DNA of 64,000 nt from Bryobacterales bacterium (GCA_020847045.1 JADLCT010000059.1:164388-228387); one strand, 5' to 3'; numbered from the stretch's first letter, positions 34,235 through 43,810 are shown. Made by a program: numbers and translations. The notes: generated by a model not told the origin, from the letters alone.

Positions 34235-36625
34235 TTATCCGCGGAGGAGACTGAGCACAGCCTGCGGGGCCGAGTTGGCCTGGCTCAGGGCGGCAATGCC
34301 GGCCTGCTGCAGAATCTGCGCGCGCGTCAGGTTGGCGGCTTCCGACGCCAGGTCGGCGTCGCGGATGCGCGACTCGCTGGCGGCCAGGTTGGTCAACTGC
34401 GTGGATGCCAGGTTGACGGCGTAGTTGAACTGGTTCTGGCCGCGGCCAATCACGGCTTGCACCTTGCCGAGGTTGGAAACGGCAGCCGCCAGGGCGTTGA
34501 CGGCTGCCTCGGCGTCGCCTTGCGAGCTGATGCCCACGTTGGCGCCGCCGGAAAGCAGGGACGAGCTGACCACCGAGCCCTGTGTCGAGCCGGTGCCGGC
34601 AAACAGGCCCTTTGCGCCCGTGCTGTTGCCCACGCTCACCTTGAAGTCGAGCGCCGGGCTGAGGAACACGATGCGTTCGGCGCCGCCGTTGGCCTCGTCG
34701 CGTTCCTTCACGGCGACGATCTTTTTGAGATCGGCGCTCGAGCTGGCCTGGATCTGGTTGTTGAGATAGTTGACCGCCTCGTCGATCGTGCGGCCCGTGG
34801 TCGCCGTCGAGTCGGCCTGTAGATTGACCGCCAGCGACTGCTGCACGCCGGAGGAGTCCTTTAACGACAGGGTCACGGTCTGGTCGTCGCTGCCGCTGGC
34901 ATAGCGCGAGAAGGCAAGCTGGCCGGAACTGTAGGCGCCGCCTGAGTTGATCGCCGCCGACGTGGTCGCCGAGGTTGTGGCCACCGTCGTCGTGCTGGCC
35001 GCCCCGGCCACTGTGCCAAAGCCCAGGTCGCCGCCGCCCGCCGTGGCGCTCTGATTCACCCGGACGAAGCTGCCGTTATTCGAGCTGATCGTGATGGCGC
35101 CGCCGGCCGCGGTGGCGGCCACCAGGCCGGCCCGTTGCAGGCTCGCATCCTGAGCGAAGAAGTTGTTCAGATCGCTCACAAGCGTCGACGCGCTGGCCGC
35201 CGTGCCCTGCGTGAAGCTGCCGGTAACATAGGAGCCGCCGCCCACCGAGAAGCCCAGCGTGCTGGTCGTGGCGCCCGAGGTGGAGGCCGTGATGGCCGCC
35301 GTGGTAATGCTGGTCACATCGAAGCTGGCCGAGGCGGTGCCCGCCGTGAACTGCGCCGAACCGAGACCCAGCGAGTTCAACGAGTCGCCGACGGCCATGA
35401 CTTCAAAGTGCTCGCCGCGCTTGGAGGTGAACTCCACCGCCGAGCCGGCCGTGGAGCCCGTCACGCTGATGCCCGCCGCCATCAGCGAGCTGTTATTGGC
35501 GACCAGGCTCGACAGGCTGGTCAGCGCGTCGGCCGCCGTGGTCGAAGTGGTTACCGACAGCGTGATGTCGGCGGCCTGGGCGAGCGAGCCGCCCTGCACG
35601 CGCACAATCACGTTGCCCGCCGCGGCAAAGGCCGAAGCCGAGGTGGAGGAGGCCGTCGCGCCCTGCACCTTGTAGTCGAGCGCCTGGCCGGTCTGGGTTC
35701 CGCTCACCACGTTACCTAGCACGGCGTTGGACAGCCGGTCGCCGGCCGACACCTGGAAGGCCGCCGAGGAGCTCTTGAATACGATCTTTTCGGTCCCGCT
35801 GGAGTCGGCCACGACCGAGGCCGTAATGCCCGCGTTCTTGAACGCCGTCGCCGCTCCCGTGCCACCCGCGCCGGCCGACTCGATGGCCCCGTTGATGGCC
35901 GTCACCAGTTCGTTGGCGTCGTCCACACCGGTCAGGTTCACCTGCACGCGAAGCCGGTCGTCGTCGGAAAAGCCCGCGCCGCGGAAATAGAAGTCGGTGT
36001 AGCCGCTCACGTTCTCCGAAGCCGTGTTGGTCGAGTCGGCCAGAATCTCATCCACGTCGGTCGCGCTCGCGCCGGTCACCTGCAGGCCCTTCAGCTTCAA
36101 GCTGCGGGCGTCCACGGTCGAGGTGGACAGGTCGATGGCCACGCTGCCGTTGTTGATCGTCTCGGTGTTGGTCGCTCCGCGGCCGCCGCCGATGAATACG
36201 TTCAGGTTCTTGGCGAACACGCCGCCCGTGTTCAATCCGATGGATTGCGACTGGCGGTCAATCTCGCTCAACACGCTCTGGAATTCGCTGTCCAGCACCG
36301 TACGGTCGCCCGTGAAGGTTCCCGAGGCCGATTGCGCCGCCAGTGTGCGGGCCCGGTCCAGAAGCTGCGAAATGTTGTTCAGGCCGCCGTCGATGGTCTG
36401 CAAACTCGACAAACCGTCGTTGGCGTTCCGGATACCCTGCGTGATCACCGCCCGGTCGGACCGGAAACCGTTGGCGATGGCCAGACCGGCCGCGTCGTCG
36501 CCGGAATTGATGATGCGCAAGCCCGACGTAACGCGGTTGATCGTCTTTTGCTGGAAGTCGCTCGATACCCGCAGATACTCCTGCGCCTGCAGCGACGCGA
36601 CGTTGGTGTTAATAGAAAAGCCCAT
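34235..36625 (-). CDS. fliC: Flagellin 2 (large)
   Basis: 796 residues, a close paralogue of flagellin 1 with the same domain order: D0/D1 at about 1-175 (MGFSINTNVASLQAQEYL), a long Ser/Thr-rich variable middle, and C-terminal D1/D0 ending in SAPQAVLSLLRG. The middle region keeps alignable blocks with flagellin 1 (GNVIVRVQ, SLAQAADITLSVTT, LGLGSAQFTAGTASASFDV), showing gene duplication. It has a sigma-28-like promoter, a leader hairpin that fits CsrA binding, a GAGGAG ribosome binding site 5 nt before the ATG, and its own terminator. It is directly downstream of fliW-csrA, so it is the more tightly regulated of the pair (inference). Confidence 0.96.
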   Translation of the reverse strand: MGFSINTNVASLQAQEYLRVSSDFQQKTINRVTSGLRIINSGDDAAGLAIANGFRSDRAVITQGIRNANDGLSSLQTIDGGLNNISQLLDRARTLAAQSASGTFTGDRTVLDSEFQSVLSEIDRQSQSIGLNTGGVFAKNLNVFIGGGRGATNTETINNGSVAIDLSTSTVDARSLKLKGLQVTGASATDVDEILADSTNTASENVSGYTDFYFRGAGFSDDDRLRVQVNLTGVDDANELVTAINGAIESAGAGGTGAATAFKNAGITASVVADSSGTEKIVFKSSSAAFQVSAGDRLSNAVLGNVVSGTQTGQALDYKVQGATASSTSASAFAAAGNVIVRVQGGSLAQAADITLSVTTSTTAADALTSLSSLVANNSSLMAAGISVTGSTAGSAVEFTSKRGEHFEVMAVGDSLNSLGLGSAQFTAGTASASFDVTSITTAAITASTSGATTSTLGFSVGGGSYVTGSFTQGTAASASTLVSDLNNFFAQDASLQRAGLVAATAAGGAITISSNNGSFVRVNQSATAGGGDLGFGTVAGAASTTTVATTSATTSAAINSGGAYSSGQLAFSRYASGSDDQTVTLSLKDSSGVQQSLAVNLQADSTATTGRTIDEAVNYLNNQIQASSSADLKKIVAVKERDEANGGAERIVFLSPALDFKVSVGNSTGAKGLFAGTGSTQGSVVSSSLLSGGANVGISSQGDAEAAVNALAAAVSNLGKVQAVIGRGQNQFNYAVNLASTQLTNLAASESRIRDADLASEAANLTRAQILQQAGIAALSQANSAPQAVLSLLRG

Positions 36626-36630
36626 ATCTT

Positions 36631-36669
36631 CTCCTCGATGGGCAGCTCCTCCCGAGAATCCTCCTCGGG
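36631..36669 (-). promoter_or_regulatory. Candidate CsrA binding region in the flagellin 2 leader
   Basis: On the minus strand a 6-bp stem (CCCGAG with CTCGGG; plus-strand 36664-36669 and 36651-36656) presents the loop GAGGATT, which holds the A-G-G-A-U core of known CsrA sites. A second GGA (36646-36651) and a third in the ribosome binding site GAGGAG (36631-36636) follow. A high-affinity hairpin plus an RBS-overlapping site is the arrangement known for CsrA repression of Bacillus hag. Confidence 0.6.
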
Positions 36670-36710
36670 CCCGGCGTTTGAGTGTGTGCCGGAGGCTGTC
36701 TTCGAGGTGC

Positions 36711-36737
36711 TTATCGGGGCGAACGGGGGGTTCTTGA
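36711..36737 (-). promoter_or_regulatory. Sigma-28 (FliA)-like promoter of flagellin 2
   Basis: Minus strand: TCAA (36737-36734), 15 nt, then CCCGATAA (36718-36711). The leader to the ATG at 36625 is about 75 nt. It lies 11 bp after the csrA stop codon. Confidence 0.7.
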
Positions 36738-36747
36738 CAAAAAAATG

Positions 36748-36987
36748 TCAGCGGGCAGGATTTTGCCGCAAGTGAGCGGCGATGGAGGAAGCGAGAGCGC
36801 GAGGCGTGGTTTGGGCCGCGAGTTGATTTTGTTCGGCTGCCTGGCGGATTTCGCCACGGAGGATCGGGACTTCCTGTGGCGCGACAATGCCGAGAACAAC
36901 GCGGTGGGCATTGAGTTCGACAATGCGGATCTCCACGTCTTCACCGACAAAGAATGCTTCACCGGGGCGCCGGCGGATTACGAGCAT
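36748..36987 (-). CDS. csrA: Carbon storage regulator CsrA
   Basis: 79 residues: MLVIRRRPGEAFFVGEDVEI, then VVLGIVAPQEVPILRGEI, is the full CsrA fold, and the C-terminal segment of about 25 residues is longer than in most CsrAs (about 61-75). CsrA binds GGA in leader hairpins and blocks translation of flagellin. It overlaps fliW by 10 nt, the standard FliW-CsrA-flagellin partner-switch pair. The ATG at 36987 is set by the invariant MLVxxR start. Confidence 0.95.
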   Translation of the reverse strand: MLVIRRRPGEAFFVGEDVEIRIVELNAHRVVLGIVAPQEVPILRGEIRQAAEQNQLAAQTTPRALASSIAAHLRQNPAR

Positions 36988-37436
36988 GCCTGCTCCCCTG
37001 TCAGTCCGGAGGCCACGCCCAGGGGGTGGCGGCAAGAATATGCCGGATTCATTTGGATGGATTGCACTGCCCGGCGGCGCTCTCTATGAACGACGATGGG
37101 CGCCTGGAGGTTGGCGGTCACCTCACCGGCCGCAGTGACGGTGATCAATGCCAGTACCTCGACATCGGAAGCCTCGCTGGGCCCGCCGAGGATCTCGTAG
37201 TCTTCCTCGGAGAGTTCGAGTTGGTAGTGGGGTGCGATGTTCCGGGCATCGATGGAAATGAAGGCGAGCGAGGGATTCGCCAAGCTTTGGAGAAAGACAA
37301 GCGGCGCATGCTGGGGCGGTCTGAGTGATAGGAACCGAACCTCGGATTCGAAGGCGGGGATGCCGGCGGGGAACTCGATGAGGCAGTCTTCCTCATATTG
37401 AACTTGCCCGAGGTGGGATGTCGCAAAGTAAGGCAT
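36978..37436 (-). CDS. fliW: Flagellar assembly factor FliW
   Basis: 152 residues: LIEFPAGIPAFESEVRFL near the N-terminus and the ANLQAPIVVHRERRRAVQ segment near the C-terminus are typical FliW. FliW binds CsrA and, alternatively, free flagellin, so flagellin translation is matched to secretion. ATG 37436 (MPYFATSHLG) was preferred over the longer frame to 37604, which has no FliW-like sequence. The chain continues about 25 residues beyond the normal end before its stop inside csrA. Confidence 0.93.
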   Translation of the reverse strand: MPYFATSHLGQVQYEEDCLIEFPAGIPAFESEVRFLSLRPPQHAPLVFLQSLANPSLAFISIDARNIAPHYQLELSEEDYEILGGPSEASDVEVLALITVTAAGEVTANLQAPIVVHRERRRAVQSIQMNPAYSCRHPLGVASGLTGEQACS

Positions 37437-37925
37437 TGCAAGAGTCTGGCGCTCTAGTAGCAATGGTGGTTTCGGGGCAGGTAATTTCTCTGGATGAGAG
37501 GCCAGAGCCATTCCTGTTCGCCGGGATGGTGTTTTGGGTCTGTTCCATTCGGCGGGCGGGAGATCCGCTTCTGTTCGATGCAGGCAGGAGTTTCTCATTG
37601 GCAAGCCGCCGTCCCTTCGCCGCGCGCGATCACCGGAGGATGGCGCGAGAGCGATTCACAGGGAAGCGATATTTCTGATGATTTCTGCAACTGTTTGAAA
37701 AGTGGAGGCAGCGCCAGCAAGCGTGAGGCGGCGCGGGCGGTATCGGAAGCGCCGCGCCTCCCTGGGACCTCATCCTTTGACTGGGGCGTCCTTCTCGCCC
37801 GTGCCGCTGGGCTCGATCTCGAATTGGACGCATGGAGTGCTGGTTCAGGCCGGCTCTGGTGCGGTGCAGAGCGAAGGGATCCCGCCCCGGCCAGAGATTG
37901 CAGACTTCAGGAATGGAAACCACAA
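37437..37925. other. Divergent intergenic region between fliW and the secreted-protein operon
   Basis: 489 bp between divergent genes at the border of the flagellar island. It should contain promoters for both sides, but I found no convincing sigma-70 or sigma-28 element. The open frame that crosses it from 37494 has no protein-like content before 37926. Confidence 0.4.
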
Positions 37926-39239
37926 ATGCGGAACACACATGGGAGGAAGCTCAGGTGGATGGTCAACGCCGCCGGGTTATTGATGGCTACACACTTGCTG
38001 CCGGGGCAGGTTCGAATTGACCTGCGGACCCAATCGAGGAACGTCGATTTTTCCGCGGCGGCAACCACAAAGCCATTCAAAATGGGGGGAAGCCTGCCTG
38101 CCGGTTGCACGGTGGGGGAGACGTTTTTCCTCACGACGGCGCCGGCCGGAACGAACCTGTATGGGTGCCCGGCAACGAATGTATGGACTCAGCTAGGGGG
38201 AAGTTCGGTTCACACCCATCCGCTTACGGATTTGAGCGGGATTACCGGCAAGCACGGATCGGGGAGTATTCTCCAAAGCTATGCGGGCGGCACGGCAACG
38301 AGCGGCCATTGCGCGGCGTTTGACGCTGGTGGGAATCTGGTTGACGCGGGGTATTCCTGCGGAGGCGGCGGCGGAGCGATCACGGCCGGGCAGGGTGTCG
38401 TTGTGGCTGGCGGTACGGTGAGCATCGATGACACGGTGATTCCGTACTATCTGACGGGTACTGGAGCTCCAGCAGTATCCTGCAGCCCGGGGCGGGATTT
38501 CTACCTGGACACGGCGACGGGGATGCTGCACGTGTGCTGGGCAACCGATCTCTGGCGCGCGGTGGGGACGTCAACCTTCGACTCTTCGATTGTGGTCTTG
38601 GCGGATGAGTTTGCTTCGCCGGCGCAAGCGGCGAGCTCACTGACCGGTACTTTGGGATGGGCGGTGCGTTCGGCCGGCACGGCGGGAACGATTACCTATC
38701 AATCCGGCACATGGCCATCGATCGGGGTAGTGCGCCTGCAGACGCCCGCTACGGCGAACAGCGGCCCGGGGATTGCGCTCGACTCTGGCAACACGGCTCT
38801 GTTTAGCAATTTGGCAGCCAACGCTGGATGGGAATTGCGCATCCGGTTCAGGCTGATGCAGACGAGCAACTCCCGGCTGCGGATTGGGTTCTTCCCCGCC
38901 GCGAATACCTTGGCGGCGCCGGCCGATGGGTTGTACCTGCGCTATGACACGTCGCAGAGTGACACGCAGTTTCTGTTTGAAAGCCGGAGCGGCGGTTCGG
39001 CCACCACGCAGCAAACAGGGGTTGCGGCGGACACGGGATGGCACACCATTCAGATCTTATCGGCCGTGGCCGGGAGCGTGCAATTCAGGCTGGATTCGGG
39101 AACCCCGCAAACTATTTCCACCGGACTTCCAACGGGCGCGCTGACGCTGGGCGCCTACTTAGTGAATGCGGGTGCGGCGGCCGCTGGGTCTGTGGAACTC
39201 GACTATGTGAAGTTTGAGGCGCGAGGAGTCAGCCGATGA
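37926..39239 (+). CDS. Secreted protein with LamG/concanavalin-like C-terminal domain
   Basis: 437 residues. After a signal peptide (about 1-28, ending LLPGQ) there is a Gly/Thr-rich middle with the tail-fibre-like phrase VHTHPLTDLSGITG and a poly-Gly stretch around residue 145. The C-terminal part (about 225-435) looks like a jelly-roll lectin/glucanase-type fold (GWELRIRFRLMQ, DGLYLRYDTS, GWHTIQI, VELDYVKFEA). Its stop overlaps the next ATG (ATGA), so it is co-translated with the 1524-residue protein and may work with it at the surface. No named family recognised. The far longer frame upstream was rejected for lack of a signal peptide. Confidence 0.7.
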   Translation: MRNTHGRKLRWMVNAAGLLMATHLLPGQVRIDLRTQSRNVDFSAAATTKPFKMGGSLPAGCTVGETFFLTTAPAGTNLYGCPATNVWTQLGGSSVHTHPLTDLSGITGKHGSGSILQSYAGGTATSGHCAAFDAGGNLVDAGYSCGGGGGAITAGQGVVVAGGTVSIDDTVIPYYLTGTGAPAVSCSPGRDFYLDTATGMLHVCWATDLWRAVGTSTFDSSIVVLADEFASPAQAASSLTGTLGWAVRSAGTAGTITYQSGTWPSIGVVRLQTPATANSGPGIALDSGNTALFSNLAANAGWELRIRFRLMQTSNSRLRIGFFPAANTLAAPADGLYLRYDTSQSDTQFLFESRSGGSATTQQTGVAADTGWHTIQILSAVAGSVQFRLDSGTPQTISTGLPTGALTLGAYLVNAGAAAAGSVELDYVKFEARGVSR

Positions 39240-42200
39240 AACTACTTACGCTCCTGTTGGCGCTTGGGGCGATGCTTCCGGCGCAGACGAATTCCATCAT
39301 CATCCGTGACAAGTCGGGCATTGCGCAAACCAATGTGCCGGTTCAGATCGGCCGCCCGTTTCTCGACGCCGAGATACCCCGCGTGCCACAGGCTGTCTGC
39401 AACAGCGTGCCGTTGCCGACGCAGGCCGACGTCAAGAAGCGCTATCCCAGTGGCGCCGTGCAGTTTGCCATCATCGCCTTCATTCTGCCTTCGCTGAGCG
39501 CATCCGGGCAGGCCAGTTGTGTCTTCGCCGACACTGCAGCGGGCCCGGACGCACCGCTGAGCAAGGCGGACATGCTCGCGGCCGGATATGACTTTGACGC
39601 CGCGATGGAGTTGACGGCGGATCACTGTGCCGGCTGCGCCCAGGCGACACAGAATTTCAGCGCGCGGACTATCTTGACGAACTGGGATGGCGCGAGTAAT
39701 TCGGAGACGGGGCCGGTATGGAAGTGGACTGCCGGCCCGGTCGCACAGACGGTGATTCTCGCCGACCATGCGGGCGGATCTCATGACATGGGATGGGCGC
39801 AGGCAAACGCCCGTCCGCTCGCCGCGCAACTGTCGATCAATCCGAACGTGACGAGCTATTCGCGCATTACTGTCGACACGACGGCTGGAATTCCGGTCCC
39901 CTCGGTGATTCGAGTCTCCAATGTCTCCAATCACGATGAGACGTCGACCTCGCAGGCGGAGGACATCCGGATTTGCGCGGCGACAGCAACCGAGCTTCAC
40001 GCGTGCACGATCTCTGATGTGACGGTCGCGGGTTCCACGGTTACTGTGACCACTCCCGAACCTCACACCATCCGGAATGGGCAGCGCATCACACTCGCCG
40101 AGGTCCGCCAGACGGGCGGGGGGCTTTGGAATGGCGTGAACGGCTACTGGACGATTACGGTGACCAGCCCCACGACGTTCATGTTCACCTCTTCCAACGC
40201 CGCCGCGGGCGCATACGGTTCAGGAGGAGTGTACGGCCGGGGCTGGAATGACTCGACCGTCATGGGTTGCCCGGCGTACTCCCCCGACGTAAACGGCAAT
40301 CCGGCGGGCTGTTATGTGTACCCCAACCAATGGAGCGATCCCCCCGACGCCACCTACAAGTCATTTCGACCGATTGTTCATGCCACATTTTGGCCCGCGA
40401 TTCAAAGAGTGCGCGTGCGGTTCATTGGCGAGGCCGCCGATTCGGAAAAATGGGGCGATCTGGTTTATCACCTTGAACTGAAGACGGGTGTTGCTTCGCC
40501 GGCCACGCGCTACTCGTCGAGCGCCGAACGCGGCGAACAGATTTTCCATCGCGCCGGATCCCGTTGGACGAAGGAATTCTGGATCGGCGGCGCTCCGCCC
40601 GACATTGAGATTGACCACAACCTCGAATATCTGAAGGCAACGCGGTGGAGCTGGAATTTCGATACCGACACGGTCAGGAATCCATCGCTGGTGATTCCGA
40701 GCACCGCCGTAGACGAGCACTACGAACTGTGGAACTCCCGCCTGCATGACATCTACGATTTCGCCAACCTGGAGAAGTCCCAGGGCTCTCCCTCGAGCGA
40801 TGATCAGGATGGACCAATCCCAGGCTGGAGTACGGTTTACCTCCGGACGATGGACCACCGTCTGTTTCGCTCGATGCTAGGCCATGCCGAGCTTGGCGCT
40901 GCATGGTACGTCCATTTTCGCGAGGGCGCTACGGGCAAAAGAATGACCCGCCCGGGGAGTGCGGGTTGTACGTGGGCTTGTAATGCCAGCGGACTGGGGA
41001 GGGTGTTGTCGGTAACCGACCGTCCTCAACATTTCGCTCGAAACGTCAAATTGCAAGGAACTGCGATTCCCGCCGCTTCGCGCATCAAAATTGCGGGGGG
41101 AGCCACGGCCTCGGCCACGTCGAAAGGCGGTTTCCGTCTTGGCATGATCCACATGTTCGAGCCATTCTCGGTTCCTTACATGTTGACTGGGGACTTCTTT
41201 TTCCTGGAGGAGCTCTGGTTTTGGGCCGGGTATGGCGCGGCCTACTCCTACGCCGCCAATGACACGCTTCCCTGGGCGCGCGGGCCGATCGATCTGGGGT
41301 ATGGGGTGAGTGGGGTTCCCGCTCCCAACTGCTTGAAAACTTCAAGCACACTGGCAGACCAGGTTTCCTCGACGGCGCAACTCGTTCCGCTAAGTACTAA
41401 GTGGACGGGACCCTCCTTTCCCACTTACGTAAATATGATCCAGCCCGCCACGGCGGGGGCTGCCATCCGGGTTGTGTCCAACAATGCCGCCGACCAGCAG
41501 ACCGTGTACCTGGAAGGGACATCCAGTTCCGGACAGGTAATCACCGAGACGATCGGCCTGAATGGAACGACCGCGGTCCAGACGGTACTCCCCAACTGGG
41601 TTTCGCTGCAGGGATTCCGGTTTGTGGATGGCCCTCCCACGGGGGTGGTCACGGTCAGTTTCGCCAACGGTGGAGTACTGGGCGTCTACCCGGGACCCAC
41701 CACGCCCTCCTCGTTCCTGAACCATCCACTTGGCGACCGCATTATGCTCTCGTCGACCGACTCCCGTGATGGGGCGTTCAAGGTCCGAATTTATGGGACT
41801 CGATCTGGGCAGGCCGGGCTTGTGACCGAGACGGTGACGCTCAATGGGGTGAACGCCGTGCCCTCGGCATTTTCTGACTGGTCACGCCTGTATGCCATCC
41901 AGACGTTACGCGCCAGCGATGGCCAGCCTTCTCTTACTTATGGAACCGTGGCTGCCAGGCGGTATTCCGATAACTATGTGATGCTCACGCAGGGGAATTC
42001 GCCACCTGTGCCATTTCCGGCCCTGATAGAGCCGGGTTTGCCGAATGAGGAGAGGGTGCGCGTGCTGAACGTGGATGTTGCCTCGAGACTGGCGATCGTT
42101 GAACGGGGTATCGCCGCGCCGCCGCAGGCTCATCCGGCCGGCGCGGCTTTTCGACATGAAGTGACTGATACAAACAACTGGGAGATCAGAATCACCGGGT

Positions 42201-43810
42201 GGTATCTGAGGCTTCTGGCGGCGGCGGCGTTCATGAGCCCGGATGGATCCGCGGAGGGTTCCTACTTTACTTCCATGGCGCGCGACCAAGTCGCCAGCCT
42301 CGAGGGGCAACGCAACCTGCCGGCGAGCGCCACGGACGCCGCCTACTCGGCCATTTGGAACTGGTCACGGCTGGTTCAGCGCAACGTAAGCGCCGATGGT
42401 CCGGGCAAATGCGGGGGTGTCGACTTGTTCTCGCCCCTGCAGATTTACGATCGTGGGGGCCCGGCGTTTACGCAAGGCTGGCCGATACAGGATCAGGCGA
42501 TGATTTATGGCGTGGACAAGAGTCTCGCCTACGAGTCTACCGGCGGATTCCCCGCGAACTTTGTTGCGATGGGGCTTGGCCGCATCGAAGAACTCGGCGT
42601 GGCGCCGGCCACTGGCGTGCTGAACTGGATGGCCCTGTTCTATAACGGGCTTGTGGCGGCCCGGTCGACGGAGGGTTGCCTTTCCTGCCCTATCACCGCA
42701 CTGTCCTCTGGACGCTATCCCGTCACAAGGAAATCGGACGGTGAGCATGTTACCTCCTTTGCCGAACACCACAGGTTGTATGATGATGGCGCATTTAGCG
42801 GAATCAACTGGCAAGGCATGACGGAGTTTCCGAAAACGAACGCCTATCCCTGCATTTCCGGGATGGCAACCGCCTTCTTCGCCGACAAAAGTGGTGGAGC
42901 AGCCGCCGAAGGCTGGCTCGCCAGCAATCTGAGGAGTGAAGTTACCTGGCATTCGCTTCCCGCTGCAGGGGCAGGTAACACCTGTAACATACGCTATGCC
43001 ATCGTGCCGAGGACGTTGAGTCCAGGGCCGATCACCATCGCCACCTCCGTGCTTCCTTCTGCCAGCCGTGGCGTACCGTACAGCTTCAACTTATGGGCGA
43101 TTGGCGGCACACTGCCTTACAACTGGGTCCTCTCTAGCGGATCTTGCCCGGGGTTGTCGCTGTCGGCGTCCACAGGGCTTCTTTCGGGCACGCCAACGGC
43201 GGGGGGCAACTGCATATTCACAATCTCCGTCTCAGGCGTGACCGGTTCGGCAGCCAGGGACTACGTGCTCAAGGTGAGCGAGGAGTCCGGCTCCTACTTG
43301 AATGCGAAGGCCACTGCTGTCAGCCGCGGCGCAGTAATCGGGTACGGCTACCGTGGGTTGGCCGCAGGAGCAGGCTGTTCCATTCAGGTATCCCGATTGG
43401 GGTCGGTCCTCTATTCAACGGAAAGCAGCGGCGGGATGGCTTGGCGGTTTGCCGCAGCGGGTGGTCTGCAACCGGGCAGTCTCCACACGCTGGGGGTTCT
43501 ATGCGGTTCGCAGAGTCTGGCCGGGCCCGCCACTGATCTAACGACTCCGGACGAGGTAACGGGGGCGACGGACCTGACCTTCAGCGCCAAGGCGCCCTCG
43601 CGACTGCCGGATGCAGCATTGATTACAGTGGCTTACGGGCTTGGTCCAGGCAATCTCAGCCAGTCGGTGAACATGCCGTGCACCGGTTCTTGTCTGGTCA
43701 CCGTGCCCGCGCTGCAGCGCGATTCGATCTACTACTTCCGTTGGACCTGGAAGACAAGCGGCGGCATTCCACTGGCAAGCAGCAGCGTCCTGCCGGTCGC
43801 AGTCCGCTAA
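39236..43810 (+). CDS. Giant secreted protein, paralogue of the 56561-59944 gene, with Ig-like C-terminus
   Basis: 1524 residues with a signal peptide (about 1-17). Residues about 20-700 and 970-1260 align in order with the minus-strand gene at 56561-59944: shared blocks include QTNVPVQIGRPFLD, YKSFRPIVHATFWP, VRVRFIGEAAD, EFWIGGAPP, SGLGRVLSV and GDFFFLEELWFWA. An extra segment of about 270 residues (about 700-970) rich in short beta-strands is absent in the paralogue. The C-terminus has a putative Ig domain (about 1262-1350, GTPTAGGNCIFTISVSGV) and a fibronectin-like segment. The Trp/Tyr/His-rich core suggests carbohydrate binding or cleavage. No catalytic motif is recognised and no PEP-CTERM tail is present. 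Function unknown. Confidence 0.75.
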   Translation: MKLLTLLLALGAMLPAQTNSIIIRDKSGIAQTNVPVQIGRPFLDAEIPRVPQAVCNSVPLPTQADVKKRYPSGAVQFAIIAFILPSLSASGQASCVFADTAAGPDAPLSKADMLAAGYDFDAAMELTADHCAGCAQATQNFSARTILTNWDGASNSETGPVWKWTAGPVAQTVILADHAGGSHDMGWAQANARPLAAQLSINPNVTSYSRITVDTTAGIPVPSVIRVSNVSNHDETSTSQAEDIRICAATATELHACTISDVTVAGSTVTVTTPEPHTIRNGQRITLAEVRQTGGGLWNGVNGYWTITVTSPTTFMFTSSNAAAGAYGSGGVYGRGWNDSTVMGCPAYSPDVNGNPAGCYVYPNQWSDPPDATYKSFRPIVHATFWPAIQRVRVRFIGEAADSEKWGDLVYHLELKTGVASPATRYSSSAERGEQIFHRAGSRWTKEFWIGGAPPDIEIDHNLEYLKATRWSWNFDTDTVRNPSLVIPSTAVDEHYELWNSRLHDIYDFANLEKSQGSPSSDDQDGPIPGWSTVYLRTMDHRLFRSMLGHAELGAAWYVHFREGATGKRMTRPGSAGCTWACNASGLGRVLSVTDRPQHFARNVKLQGTAIPAASRIKIAGGATASATSKGGFRLGMIHMFEPFSVPYMLTGDFFFLEELWFWAGYGAAYSYAANDTLPWARGPIDLGYGVSGVPAPNCLKTSSTLADQVSSTAQLVPLSTKWTGPSFPTYVNMIQPATAGAAIRVVSNNAADQQTVYLEGTSSSGQVITETIGLNGTTAVQTVLPNWVSLQGFRFVDGPPTGVVTVSFANGGVLGVYPGPTTPSSFLNHPLGDRIMLSSTDSRDGAFKVRIYGTRSGQAGLVTETVTLNGVNAVPSAFSDWSRLYAIQTLRASDGQPSLTYGTVAARRYSDNYVMLTQGNSPPVPFPALIEPGLPNEERVRVLNVDVASRLAIVERGIAAPPQAHPAGAAFRHEVTDTNNWEIRITGWYLRLLAAAAFMSPDGSAEGSYFTSMARDQVASLEGQRNLPASATDAAYSAIWNWSRLVQRNVSADGPGKCGGVDLFSPLQIYDRGGPAFTQGWPIQDQAMIYGVDKSLAYESTGGFPANFVAMGLGRIEELGVAPATGVLNWMALFYNGLVAARSTEGCLSCPITALSSGRYPVTRKSDGEHVTSFAEHHRLYDDGAFSGINWQGMTEFPKTNAYPCISGMATAFFADKSGGAAAEGWLASNLRSEVTWHSLPAAGAGNTCNIRYAIVPRTLSPGPITIATSVLPSASRGVPYSFNLWAIGGTLPYNWVLSSGSCPGLSLSASTGLLSGTPTAGGNCIFTISVSGVTGSAARDYVLKVSEESGSYLNAKATAVSRGAVIGYGYRGLAAGAGCSIQVSRLGSVLYSTESSGGMAWRFAAAGGLQPGSLHTLGVLCGSQSLAGPATDLTTPDEVTGATDLTFSAKAPSRLPDAALITVAYGLGPGNLSQSVNMPCTGSCLVTVPALQRDSIYYFRWTWKTSGGIPLASSSVLPVAVR

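Noticed and set aside
39236..43810. Giant secreted protein as a PEP-CTERM exosortase substrate
   Set aside because: The C-terminus ends SSVLPVAVR with no PEP motif, membrane helix or basic tail.
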